From: CBDESM01 sp965205165
Lineage (GTDB): Bacteria > Chloroflexota > Dehalococcoidia > Bin125
NCBI GenBank assembly: GCA_965205165.1
Contig: OZ242037.1
Span: 1,488,001 to 1,552,000, forward strand
Direction of reading: 5' to 3'
Length of the DNA stretch: 64,000 nucleotides
The position numbers and the translations under genes were made by a program. Shown in pieces: positions 35,855 through 43,798 of this stretch; position 1 is the first letter of the stretch, and every line of letters starts with the position of its first letter. The notes beneath the pieces are model-generated. The model had not been told where the DNA came from and made no database searches. It worked only from the letters and a program-made list of their open reading frames with translations.

Positions 35855-36646
35855 GTGCCCGTGGCTTACGTGACCGCCGTCGCCAACCAGAAGGGCGGCG
35901 TCGGCAAAACCACCACCGCCGTCAACCTCGCCGCGGCGCTGGCCGGGCTCGGTGCCCGCGTGCTGGTCGTCGATTGCGACGCACAGGCCAATGCCAGCAG
36001 CATCTTCGGCGCAAAGACCGCACCGGGCGAAGCGCCCGCCGCCGGCCTCTTCGACGTGCTCGGCGGCCGCGCCGCGCTGGCCGAGGTGATCCGCCCCTCC
36101 GGGATCGAACGGGTGGACCTCGCGCCTGCCTCGATCGACTTGGCCGCCGCCGATCTGGAACTGGCCAACGCGCCTCGCCGCGAGTTCCTGATCGCGGGCG
36201 CGCTTGAGGCCGTGCGCGACCGCTACGACTGCATCCTGCTCGATTGCGGCCCCTCGCTCGGTTTGCTCACGCTCAACGCATTGGCCGCCGCCGACGGGGT
36301 GCTCGTCCCGGTCCAGTGCGAGTACCTCGCCATGGAAGGGCTCGGCGCGCTGCTCGACACGGTCAACCGGGTCACCAGCGCCTTCAACCCGCGCCTGCGG
36401 CTGCTCGGCGTCGTCGCCACCATGTACGACGGGCGCACCCGGCTCTCGCGCGATGTGGCCGAACAGCTGCGCAACCACATCCCCAGCATGTTCGCGACGG
36501 TGATTCCGCGCTCCGTGCGCCTCTCCGAAGCGCCCAGCCACCAGCGCACCGTCCTGCAGCACGCGCCCGATTCGCGCGGCTCGGAGGCCTACCAGGAACT
36601 CGCCCGCGAATTCGCCGCCCGCACCGGAATCGGAGTCGCCACATGA
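35855..36646 (+). CDS. parA: Chromosome partitioning ATPase ParA (Soj)
   Basis: The 263-residue protein has the deviant Walker A KGGVGKTTTAVNLAAAL and the Walker B-type segment YDCILLDCGPSLGLLTLNAL of Soj/ParA, followed by VPVQCEYLAMEGL. Possible starts are GTG 35855 and GTG 35861. It drives segregation of the ParB-parS complex by nonspecific DNA binding and ATP hydrolysis. The stop overlaps the parB start (ATGA). Absence of an N-terminal HTH indicates the chromosomal rather than the plasmid type Ia form. Confidence 0.95.
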   Translation: MPVAYVTAVANQKGGVGKTTTAVNLAAALAGLGARVLVVDCDAQANASSIFGAKTAPGEAPAAGLFDVLGGRAALAEVIRPSGIERVDLAPASIDLAAADLELANAPRREFLIAGALEAVRDRYDCILLDCGPSLGLLTLNALAAADGVLVPVQCEYLAMEGLGALLDTVNRVTSAFNPRLRLLGVVATMYDGRTRLSRDVAEQLRNHIPSMFATVIPRSVRLSEAPSHQRTVLQHAPDSRGSEAYQELAREFAARTGIGVAT

Positions 36647-37557
36647 CCGAATCCTCCCTCGGCCGGGGCCTCGAATCGCTGCTGCCGCGGCCCGTGATCA
36701 GCGCCGAGATGCGCGACGAGACGGTGCGGCTGCTCCGCCTCGCCCAAGTCGCGCCCGATCCGCGCCAGCCGCGCCGACGCTTCCCCGAAGGCCCGCTCGA
36801 AGAGCTCGCCCAATCGATCGGCGAGCACGGCGTGCTCCAGCCGATCCTCGTCCGGCCGGACGAGGATGCCGGCTCCGCCGACCGTTTCATCATCGTCGCC
36901 GGCGAGCGCCGCTGGCGCGCCGCCCAGCGCGCCGGCTTGGAAACCATCCCCGCCGTGATCGTGGACTCCGCCGCCCGCCCGCTCACGCTCTCGCTGATCG
37001 AGAATCTCCAGCGCGAGGACCTCAACCCGATCGAGGCGGCGCTCGGCTTCCAGCAGCTGGTCGAGCAGGGGCTGTCGCACAACCAGATCGCGCGGCAGGT
37101 GGGCAAGAGCCGCACCGCGGTGGCCAACGCGCTGCGCCTGCTGCAGCTGTCGGAGGAGGGACGCTCGCTACTCGAGCGTGGCGCGATCAGCGAGGGGCAA
37201 GCCCGCGCCGTCCTCGCCGCCCCGGCCGAACACCGCGACGAGCTGGCCCGCCGCGCCTCCGCCGATTCGCTCACCGTCCGCCAGCTCGAAGCCGCCGCCC
37301 GTGAGCTGGCCGAACCCAAGCCGGCCAAGCGCCGCGCGCCGGAACGCTCCAAACCGGCCGATCCGGAGCTCGCCGCGCTCGTTGAAGCAGCCCAAGGCGC
37401 GCTCCAGACCCGCGTCGCGATCCGCCCCAAGCGCGGCGGCGGCGGACAGCTCGTGATCGATTGGCAAAGCGCCGAGCAGCTCCGCCATCTGATCGACCAG
37501 ATGCAGCCGGCCGCAACATCGCCTGATGACGCTGTGCCTGAGCGAATCACCATCTGA
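36643..37557 (+). CDS. parB: Chromosome partitioning protein ParB (Spo0J)
   Basis: The 304-residue protein starts MTESSLGRGLESLLP, the ParA-activating N-terminal peptide. The CTPase/N-domain contains GEHGVLQPILVRP and AGERRWRAAQRAGL, followed by LIENLQREDLNPIEAALGFQQL. The central HTH has SHNQIARQVGKSRTAVANALRLLQL. It loads at parS and slides as a CTP clamp. Two perfect parS sites lie 4.1 kb upstream, so a complete parABS system is present. The C-terminal part dimerises. Confidence 0.96.
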   Translation: MTESSLGRGLESLLPRPVISAEMRDETVRLLRLAQVAPDPRQPRRRFPEGPLEELAQSIGEHGVLQPILVRPDEDAGSADRFIIVAGERRWRAAQRAGLETIPAVIVDSAARPLTLSLIENLQREDLNPIEAALGFQQLVEQGLSHNQIARQVGKSRTAVANALRLLQLSEEGRSLLERGAISEGQARAVLAAPAEHRDELARRASADSLTVRQLEAAARELAEPKPAKRRAPERSKPADPELAALVEAAQGALQTRVAIRPKRGGGGQLVIDWQSAEQLRHLIDQMQPAATSPDDAVPERITI

Positions 37558-37669
37558 GGGTACCACGATGTTGAACGTGCGTACTACAATGCGTGCAGGA
37601 CAAACGCTGGCGCAACTCGTCAGCGCTTCCAGAACCGAGGCCGCGACCCGCTGACCTGAGCCGTGCGGG

Positions 37670-38956
37670 TTACTCTCCGCCGCCCGAATCGCCGCCCTCG
37701 GTCGTCCGTCGACGCCTGCGGCGCCGGCGCTGCGGGCGCTCCCCGCTCTCCGGCGCGTCGTTTGCCCGGTTCGCGGGCGGGGGGCGCTTCTGCCGCTCGC
37801 GCGGAGCATCCCGATCGGCCGGTGCCTGCCGGCGGCGCGGTGTCCGCTTGGGGCGCGGGCGCTGCTGGCGATCCGCGCTTTGCTCCCGCTCGGGCGATTG
37901 CGCATCTCGATCTCGATCCGGCGCCCGCCGGCGGCGGCGCTGCGGCCGCTCGGTGCGTTCCTCGGCCGGCTCGGCTTCCGTCTCGGCGTCGATCTCTGCG
38001 CCTTCCGGCGCTGCGGCTCGGCGCAGGGCGGCGGCGCGTTGGCGCTCGGCGCGCTCGGCGTCCTTCGCCGCTTGGTTGGGCGCGTCCTCGGTCCGGACCG
38101 TGAGGCCGATCTCCGCCGCCGGCACGTCCACCCGCTGGGCGTGATCGTCCAGCGCGATCGTGGCCGTCTGCTTCAGCACGTTCAGCTTCACCACGCGGCC
38201 CATTCCGGCCGGGGTGGAGACCCGCTTGCCCTGCTTCGGCAGCTGGCCGCGCATCTCGCGGTAGACCTGATGCTCGAAGGTCAGGCAGCAGAGGATGCGC
38301 CCGCAGACGCCCGAAATCGCGTCCGGATTCAGCGACAGGTCCTGATCCTTGGCCGCGCGGATGCCGACCTTGGGGAACTCCGTCATCCAAGACGCGCAGC
38401 ACAGCCGCAGCCCGCAGATGTCGTGGCCGTCGGTCAGCTTCGCACGGTCGCGGGGGCCCGCGTGCTGCATCTTCAGCTCGATCCCGTGCGCCTCCTCCAT
38501 CTCCTCCACCAGATCGCGGAAGTCGACGTGCTCCTCCGCTTGGAAGTGAGCCGTCGCCCGCGTTCCGTCCAAGTTCGGCTGCACCGCGATCGCGTACAGA
38601 TCCATCTCCTCCTCGGCCGCGGCGCGGCGCAGGTCGATCAGGATCGCGTCGGCCGCGCGCTGCGATTCCAGCGCCCGTTCGCGGTCTTCCGCGTCGGCCA
38701 GGCGGATGATCGGCCGCGTGTTGCGCGATGGCGGCGGGCCTTCGCCGGGCTCGGCCACCGTCACTACCCGAGCCAGCGCCTCGCCTTGGCCGGCATCGAC
38801 GACCACGTAGTCGCCGACGTAGATCGGGGCGTTCTCGGCGCCGGCGGGGGCGCGGAAGTGGAAGATGCGGGAGGCCTCGCGCAGGCGCGCGCCGATCAGC
38901 ACCTCTGCCGGCGCGTCCGGCCCGGTTTCGGCGATCTCGGGGTCTGCGGTCGTCAT
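37670..38956 (-). CDS. ricT: PSP1/RicT-family protein
   Basis: The 428-residue protein carries the PSP1 C-terminal domain with EMDLYAIAVQPNLDGTRATAHFQAEEHVDFRDLV. The cysteine-rich GLRLCCASWM and SGVCGRILCCLTFEHQ segments are seen in RicT of the Y-complex. The last ~130 residues are low-complexity Arg/Pro/Glu, unlike typical members. In Bacillus, RicT works with RicA/RicF on RNase Y-dependent mRNA maturation. The holB gene overlaps its start by four bases, the common holB-ricT arrangement. Confidence 0.9.
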   Translation of the reverse strand: MTTADPEIAETGPDAPAEVLIGARLREASRIFHFRAPAGAENAPIYVGDYVVVDAGQGEALARVVTVAEPGEGPPPSRNTRPIIRLADAEDRERALESQRAADAILIDLRRAAAEEEMDLYAIAVQPNLDGTRATAHFQAEEHVDFRDLVEEMEEAHGIELKMQHAGPRDRAKLTDGHDICGLRLCCASWMTEFPKVGIRAAKDQDLSLNPDAISGVCGRILCCLTFEHQVYREMRGQLPKQGKRVSTPAGMGRVVKLNVLKQTATIALDDHAQRVDVPAAEIGLTVRTEDAPNQAAKDAERAERQRAAALRRAAAPEGAEIDAETEAEPAEERTERPQRRRRRAPDRDRDAQSPEREQSADRQQRPRPKRTPRRRQAPADRDAPRERQKRPPPANRANDAPESGERPQRRRRRRRRTTEGGDSGGGE

Positions 38957-40038
38957 GGGGCCGGTGTTTCCGATGGGCGCGGGAGCCGCAGCAGCAGCAC
39001 TTCCAGCGCCAGGCGCGGGTTCGCGCCGCGGCGCAGCAGCTCCCGCGTTTCCTGCAGGGTGCGCAGGAAGGCGCAGATGTCGTCCTCACTGTAGCGGGCG
39101 GCGTCCTTGCGCACGTCGTTCAAGCGCCAGCAGTGCGTCGCCCGTTCGGGCAGGCCGGCGGAGGCGAGCCAGAGATCGCGGAACCAGTCGGCCCAGGCCG
39201 AGAGCAGGAAGTCGATGTCGCGCAGCGCGGCCGCGCCGCCGGGGCCGCGACCGCCCAGCTGCTCGGCCGTCGACAGGCGCTCCGCGGCCGGGGCGGTCGA
39301 GAGCGAGCGCAGCTGCGCGATCTGCGAGCCGCGCACTTCGAGCGGATCCCCGTCGGCCAGCGCCTGCTCCAGCCAGCCGAGGCGGCCGCGCGAGATGTTC
39401 GCCAGCTCCAGGCGCTGCTCCGGCTGCGGATAGCGCTCCGCGCCGTGCTCCGACAGCCAGTCCGCGGCGGCGGCAGCGCCCGGGGGGGAGAGCGACAGCG
39501 CGCGGCAGCGGGAGCGGACCGTTTCGGACAGCCGCGCCTCGCGGGCGCTCAGCAGGATGAAATGCACGCCCGCGGGCGGCTCTTCCAGCGTTTTCAGGAA
39601 CGCGTCGGACGCCTCGCCGGTGATCCGGTCGGCGGGGTCGATGATGATCGCGCGGGTCGGCGATTCGAACGGGGTCAGCGAGCAGATCCGCTCCAGGCGC
39701 CGCACTTGGCAGATGCGGATGTCGGCGGAGCGGGGGTGATCGTGGTCCGAGACGTCGCAGAGGCCGCCGGGTTCGACCAGTTCGACATCGGCGTGCAGGC
39801 GCCGGCCGACCCGCTCGCAGGCGCGGCAGTCGAGGCAGGGACGCTCGGCCGGTTCGCGCTCGCAGACCAGGCCGCGGGCCAGCATCAGAGCCAGCCGCCG
39901 CTTGCCGATCCCCTCCGGCCCGGAGATCAGCAGCGCATGCGGGCAGCGCCCCTCTGCCAGCGCCCCGCGCAGCGCCCGCACCGCTGGCGATTCCGCCAGC
40001 GGGCCCCAAGCATTCGCACCAAAATCAGCATCCGCCAT
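38953..40038 (-). CDS. holB: DNA polymerase III subunit delta'
   Basis: The 361-residue clamp-loader subunit shows the P-loop region LLISGPEGIGKRRLALMLA, a zinc module (CLDCRACERVGRR) and the late ITGEASDAFLKTLEEPPAGVHFILLSA segment with the sensor 1 region, then SRCRALSL. It helps open and load the beta clamp. The gene is followed by ricT with an ATGA overlap. The two rapidly evolving C-terminal domains end in a Leu-rich helix (LALEVLLLRLPRP). Confidence 0.93.
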   Translation of the reverse strand: MADADFGANAWGPLAESPAVRALRGALAEGRCPHALLISGPEGIGKRRLALMLARGLVCEREPAERPCLDCRACERVGRRLHADVELVEPGGLCDVSDHDHPRSADIRICQVRRLERICSLTPFESPTRAIIIDPADRITGEASDAFLKTLEEPPAGVHFILLSAREARLSETVRSRCRALSLSPPGAAAAADWLSEHGAERYPQPEQRLELANISRGRLGWLEQALADGDPLEVRGSQIAQLRSLSTAPAAERLSTAEQLGGRGPGGAAALRDIDFLLSAWADWFRDLWLASAGLPERATHCWRLNDVRKDAARYSEDDICAFLRTLQETRELLRRGANPRLALEVLLLRLPRPSETPAP

Positions 40039-40070
40039 CGGAGGGAGGATACGGCCCTTCCGGATTCCGG

Positions 40071-41384
40071 CTAGAGCTCGAGCGCGAGCAGGTCGTCGAG
40101 GGTTTGGCGGCGGCGGATCAGGCGGGGTTCGCCGGCGTGGGCCATGACTACGGCGGGGCGGAGGGCCAGGTTGTAGTTGCTTTCCATCGCGATCTGGTAT
40201 GCGCCGCTGGCGGGGATCGCGATCAGGTCGCCGGGGGCGACCTCGGGCAGTTGGGCGTCGCGGACGAGGATGTCGCCGGATTCGCAGAATTTTCCGGCGA
40301 TCGTCGCGGTCATCGCGGGCGGGTCGAGGATGCGCTCCGGGGCGAGGGCTTCGTACTTGGAATCGTACATCGCGGGGCGGATGTTGTCGGCCATGCCGCC
40401 GTCGACGGCGAGGTAGTCGCGCAGGCCGGGGATGCGCTTGCGGGCGGTGACGCGGTAGAGGGCGACGCCGGCGCGGCCGACGACGGAGCGGCCGGGTTCG
40501 ATGTGGACTTCGGGCAGGGGCAGGCCGTGGTCTTCGCAGGCGGCGCGCAGGGCGCCCGAGACGGCCTCGGCGTAGTCGGCGATCGGCGGGGGCGGGCGGT
40601 CGCCGCTGTAGCCGATCGCGAAGCCGCCGCCGGGCGAGAACTCGCGCCAGTCATAGCCGTGCCGCTCGCGCATTTCGGCGGCGAAGGCGGCGGCGACGGC
40701 GATGCCCTGCTCGTAGGGGGCGGTTTCGTAGATCGGCGAGCCGAGGTGGATGTGCAGGCCGGTCAAGTCCAGGTTGGGGGCGGCGAGGGCGCGCTCGACG
40801 GCGGCGGCGGCTTGGCCGCTCGGCAGGGGGAAGCCGAACTTGGAATCGCGCAGCCCGGTCGTGGTTTTCTCGTGGGTGCGGGCGTCGACGCCGGGGGTGA
40901 TCCGCAGCATGATCGACTGCGTGGCGCCGAGCTCCCGGGTGAGCTCGTCCAGCAGTGCCAGCTCGTCGTCGTTGTCGACGATGATCCGGCCGACGCCGGC
41001 TTTGAGGGCGAACTCCAGCTCGTCGCGGGATTTGGCGTTGCCGTGCATTCCGATCCGCTGGGCGGGCATTCCGCCGGCCAGCGCGACGTGCAGCTCGCCG
41101 GCCGAGACGACGTCGACGCCCAAGCCCTCCTCGACGAGGATGCGGATCAGGGCGGGGGAGAGCCAGGCTTTGCCCGCGTAGAGCACCCGCACGGAGGGCA
41201 GGCGCGAGGAGAACTCGCCCAGGTAGGCGCGGCAGACCTCGCGGATCGTGCGCTCGTCGTAGACGTAGAGCGGGGTGCCGAAGCGCTCCGCCAGCATGCC
41301 GAGGTCGCAGCCGCCGATCCGCAGCCGCCCGTTCCGCACGTCGGCGTCGATCGGCAGCACCTCCGCGAACGGCAGATTTTCCAT
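40071..41384 (-). CDS. lysA: Diaminopimelate decarboxylase
   Basis: The ~437-residue product from MENLPFAEVLP has the fold-type III PLP enzyme signatures: VLYAGKAWLSPALIRI with the PLP lysine, GLHIHLGSPIYE, FSPGGGFAIGY and EPGRSVVGRAGV. The C-terminal barrel contains GKFCESGDILVRD, with the active-site Cys, and PASGAYQIAMESNYN. It decarboxylates meso-diaminopimelate to lysine. Codons have mostly C-rich third positions on the coding strand. A more upstream ATG at 41426 is less likely because of the position of the family start. Confidence 0.95.
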   Translation of the reverse strand: MENLPFAEVLPIDADVRNGRLRIGGCDLGMLAERFGTPLYVYDERTIREVCRAYLGEFSSRLPSVRVLYAGKAWLSPALIRILVEEGLGVDVVSAGELHVALAGGMPAQRIGMHGNAKSRDELEFALKAGVGRIIVDNDDELALLDELTRELGATQSIMLRITPGVDARTHEKTTTGLRDSKFGFPLPSGQAAAAVERALAAPNLDLTGLHIHLGSPIYETAPYEQGIAVAAAFAAEMRERHGYDWREFSPGGGFAIGYSGDRPPPPIADYAEAVSGALRAACEDHGLPLPEVHIEPGRSVVGRAGVALYRVTARKRIPGLRDYLAVDGGMADNIRPAMYDSKYEALAPERILDPPAMTATIAGKFCESGDILVRDAQLPEVAPGDLIAIPASGAYQIAMESNYNLALRPAVVMAHAGEPRLIRRRQTLDDLLALEL

Positions 41385-41409
41385 GGCGGTTCCGATTCTA
41401 GATGCAGCC

Positions 41410-41742
41410 TCAGGGGGAATCGTCATCGTCGCTGCGGGGGAGGGCGGGCTGGACGAAGACGGAGAGAATCTCGATCACCCGCGGGTCGAGGAAGTGGTAG
41501 ACGATGACGAGCTGCTGCCAGAACATCACGTGCTCTTCGCGGAAGTACAGCGGGAAGTCGGAGGCGTCGGTGACATCGGGGTTGTTCGCCGTCGGATCCT
41601 TCAAGAGCGACTCGAGCGCGTTCTGCCAATCGCGCCGATGCAGCTGCGGAAGCCTGAAAATGGCGGAGCCGATGCGGTCGGGGTCGACCTCGGGCGTGTA
41701 TGCGACATCGTAGCCGCCCAGCGGCTGCTCATCGGGCGGCAT
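41410..41742 (-). CDS. Putative toxin partner of Panacea antitoxin (module 1)
   Basis: The 110-residue product starts MPPDEQPLGGYDV at a one-base overlap (TAATG) with the stop of the upstream Panacea-domain gene. The middle holds DWQNALESLLKDPTANNPDV and the end reads LVIVYHFLDPRVIEILSVFV, a pattern close to the last strands of RelE/ParE-like ribonuclease toxins. A homologue at 42390-42716 has LVIIYRFINTMVIEILSV. Panacea antitoxins pair with many unrelated toxins, so the context supports a toxin. The assignment is inferred, not certain. Confidence 0.6.
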   Translation of the reverse strand: MPPDEQPLGGYDVAYTPEVDPDRIGSAIFRLPQLHRRDWQNALESLLKDPTANNPDVTDASDFPLYFREEHVMFWQQLVIVYHFLDPRVIEILSVFVQPALPRSDDDDSP

Positions 41743-42308
41743 TAGAAGCGGGATCGTCTGCTGGGCTGGCCGCGGGCCTTGGCGACGAGCTGGGCGAGCT
41801 CGAGGTTGTTGGTGAGCACATCGCGCACCACTTCCTCGGGCACCGTCTCGGGGGTTCTGTACTGGCAGATCATCTCCTTGCGGAAGAAGGCGTGGATCCG
41901 CTCGGGGGTGATTTCGGCATTGCAGTCGCGGGTGCGCCACGAGTCGCGGCGCACTTCGCGCCACGGCTGCTCCAAGTGGGTCTGGCTGCAGAGGAGCCAA
42001 GTGCTCATCCAGCCGAGCCGCTCGTAGACCATGTCGAGGACCTCGAGCCGCCATTGCTCGATTTCAGGGGCGTCGCGGCAGGGCGGGATCGGCTCGGCTC
42101 CGTACTTCTCGTAGGCGCGGTAGACGGCCGGGACGACGGGGCCCTGCTCCCATGCCTCGATCGGATCGTCGAAGAGGAGCTTCTGCCAGTAGAGGACGGA
42201 GTGGCCCTGGGCGTAGTAGCAGAGCCTCTGGAGCTTCAGGTGGTCGATCTGGTCGTGTTCTTTGTCGGCCATGTTGACGATGTTGGCGGCGATGGCGCAG
42301 GCGTCCAT
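41742..42308 (-). CDS. Panacea (DUF4065) antitoxin, module 1
   Basis: The 188-residue product begins MDACAIAANIVNMADKE and has the Panacea core: HLKLQRLCYYAQGHSVLYWQ, followed by EAWEQGPVVPAVYRAY. A C-terminal IHAFFRKEMICQY helical region follows. PanA-type proteins neutralise diverse toxins. Here the stop overlaps the start of the putative toxin, the normal antitoxin-first order. An in-frame ATG 13 codons upstream is less likely. Confidence 0.85.
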   Translation of the reverse strand: MDACAIAANIVNMADKEHDQIDHLKLQRLCYYAQGHSVLYWQKLLFDDPIEAWEQGPVVPAVYRAYEKYGAEPIPPCRDAPEIEQWRLEVLDMVYERLGWMSTWLLCSQTHLEQPWREVRRDSWRTRDCNAEITPERIHAFFRKEMICQYRTPETVPEEVVRDVLTNNLELAQLVAKARGQPSRRSRF

Positions 42309-42389
42309 GGCTGTTCCTTCCCTCGGCCCGCACTCTGATCGCGGCACCGGCAGTCCAGTGTAGCGGGGGTCCTGATTCCAGGCGCGGGG

Positions 42390-42716
42390 TCAGGGGGGAT
42401 CTTCGGGGGTGCCGGGAGGGGCGGGGCGGACGCTGACGGAGAGGATTTCGATGACCATGGTGTTGATGAAGCGGTAGATGATGACCAGGCGCTTCCAGAG
42501 CATCAGGTGCTCGTTGCGGGGGTATTGGGGGAGGCTGGAGAGATCGGCGACGCGGGGGTTGTCCGTGGTCGGGTCCTTCATGAGCGACTCGAGCGCGTTC
42601 AGCCAGTCGAACCAGTGCTGCGCAGGCAGCGTGAAGAGGTCGGAGCCGGGGAGGTCGGGGTTGACCCGGCGCGAGTAGACGACGTCGAAGCCGCCCGGCG
42701 GCTCATTGAGGGGCAT
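42390..42716 (-). CDS. Putative toxin, module 2 (separated from its antitoxin)
   Basis: The 108-residue product MPLNEPPGGFDVVYSR... is homologous to the module 1 toxin candidate, with NALESLMKDPTTDNPRV and LVIIYRFINTMVIEILSV. Its start lies in a TGATG junction that would normally overlap the end of the Panacea antitoxin. The matching antitoxin instead ends 385 bases away at 43101, at an identical junction. An intervening segment separates them. Confidence 0.6.
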   Translation of the reverse strand: MPLNEPPGGFDVVYSRRVNPDLPGSDLFTLPAQHWFDWLNALESLMKDPTTDNPRVADLSSLPQYPRNEHLMLWKRLVIIYRFINTMVIEILSVSVRPAPPGTPEDPP

Positions 42717-42725
42717 CAGAAGTTG
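42710..42725. repeat. 16-bp direct repeat, left copy
   Basis: GGGGCATCAGAAGTTG. The same 16 bases occur at 43095-43110. On the minus strand each copy contains the antitoxin-stop/toxin-start junction (TTCTGATGCCCC). Confidence 0.85.
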
Positions 42726-43094
42726 CCTGTCTGTTGGGGCGACGCTTGGTGCTCCGCCACCAAGGTGAAGTCGAGCGCGTCGGTGAAGCAGTTGGCCGCC
42801 ATCCGCCTCGTCCTCCGCAGCTTGCCGGCTGTCCAGTTTGCATTCATGGGTCCCCGCCTTCCTGCCAGGCATTCAGACATTAGATCGCCTGTTTTGGCGC
42901 TGTCCAACACCTGTTAAAGCGCTCCACCGAGCTGGCGCCAAAACTTTGCCACGGTGTGCGCCGCAGTGCCTCGGGCACCTCCATGGCACCCCCTGGCTCA
43001 GTACCCACTGCGCCATCGCTCGCCTCTCCTCCATCGGAAAGTGTGCCAATGGCACCATTACGCTGGTGCGACCTTGATCCGCCAATTGGCGGCA
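42726..43094. other. Segment inserted between antitoxin and toxin
   Basis: About 370 bases lie between the 16-bp direct repeats. Only short frames occur: a minus-strand frame of 64 codons (42716-42910) that ends NF like the antitoxin, and another starting at 43101 that ends by 42880. Neither shows a recognised family. A small palindrome, GTGCCA-A-TGGCAC, is near 43042-43054. It may be a miniature insertion, or the scar of deletion between two antitoxin-toxin pairs. Confidence 0.5.
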
Positions 43095-43110
43095 GGGGCA
43101 TCAGAAGTTG
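43095..43110. repeat. 16-bp direct repeat, right copy
   Basis: GGGGCATCAGAAGTTG, identical to 42710-42725. It includes the stop of the module 2 Panacea antitoxin. Confidence 0.85.
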
Positions 43111-43655
43111 GACGGGCTGCTGGGGTCGGTGAGGCGCTCGGCGACGCGGCGCGCGAGTTCGGTGTTGTCGAGGAGGAACTCACGCACTTCTTCCTGGGAC
43201 CACGGTTTCGGGTCGACGTGCTCGCCGAGCAGCTCTTTGCAGAAGAAATCGCGGATTTGCTTGGGCGGGAGTTCGGCGTCGCACTCGCCGGTGCGCCAGG
43301 CGTCGCGCCAGGGCTGCTCCAAGTGGGTCATGTTGCGGAGGGCCCAGGTGGTCATCCAGCCGAACCGGGCGTAGACCAGTTCGAGCAGGTCGCGCTGCGA
43401 CTGGTCGAGTTCGGGGGGCGGGCCGGCGGGCAGGATCTGCTCGCGTCCGCGCTGCCCGTAGGCTTGGCAGACGGACTGCACGACGGGGCCGATCTCGCCG
43501 GCTTGGATCGGATCCTCGAACAGGCGGCGCTGGCGAAGGGCGAGGGAGTAGCCTTGCGCGTAGTAGCAGAGCTTTTGGAGTTTCAGGTGGTCGATGCGGT
43601 CGCCCGCATCGGCGGCCATCTGGATGATGCAGGCGGCCACGGTGCAGGCGTCCAC
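43101..43655 (-). CDS. Panacea (DUF4065) antitoxin, module 2
   Basis: From GTG at 43655 the 184-residue product VDACTVAACIIQMAAD... aligns with the module 1 antitoxin start MDACAIAANIVNMAD. The Panacea core HLKLQKLCYYAQGYSLALRQ, EIGPVVQSVCQAYG and a C-terminal helical part with IRDFFCKELLGEH follow. It is a divergent duplicate of module 1. The toxin expected immediately downstream is displaced by the 42726-43094 segment, so co-translation is lost and the pair may be imbalanced. Confidence 0.82.
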   Translation of the reverse strand: MDACTVAACIIQMAADAGDRIDHLKLQKLCYYAQGYSLALRQRRLFEDPIQAGEIGPVVQSVCQAYGQRGREQILPAGPPPELDQSQRDLLELVYARFGWMTTWALRNMTHLEQPWRDAWRTGECDAELPPKQIRDFFCKELLGEHVDPKPWSQEEVREFLLDNTELARRVAERLTDPSSPSNF

Positions 43656-43741
43656 GGCAGTTCCTCCCCCGGCCCGCACTCTGACATCGCGGTGCCGGCA
43701 ATCCGCTCCAGCGTAGCGCGTTCGCGGATTCCCCGAGACGG

Positions 43742-43771
43742 AGGAACCCCCGCCGGTTGGCGGGGGTTCCT
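43742..43771. terminator. Strong hairpin between the Panacea module and the Ig-like gene
   Basis: AGGAACCCCCGCC (43742-43754), loop GGTT, GGCGGGGGTTCCT (43759-43771): a perfect 13-bp stem located 28 bases past the stop of the minus-strand Ig-like gene. No long U-run follows on either strand, so termination is likely but not textbook. Confidence 0.65.
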
Positions 43772-43798
43772 TGCTCTGGGGGGGCCTTCGGGCGGGGG

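Noticed and set aside
37569..37584. Possible third parS after parB (TGTTGAACGTGCGTAC)
   Set aside because: Only 9 of 16 bases match the consensus, mostly in the left half.
42880..43101. 73-codon minus-strand frame starting at the right direct repeat
   Set aside because: Shares only the toxin-like start MPLP; the rest looks random and has no family features.
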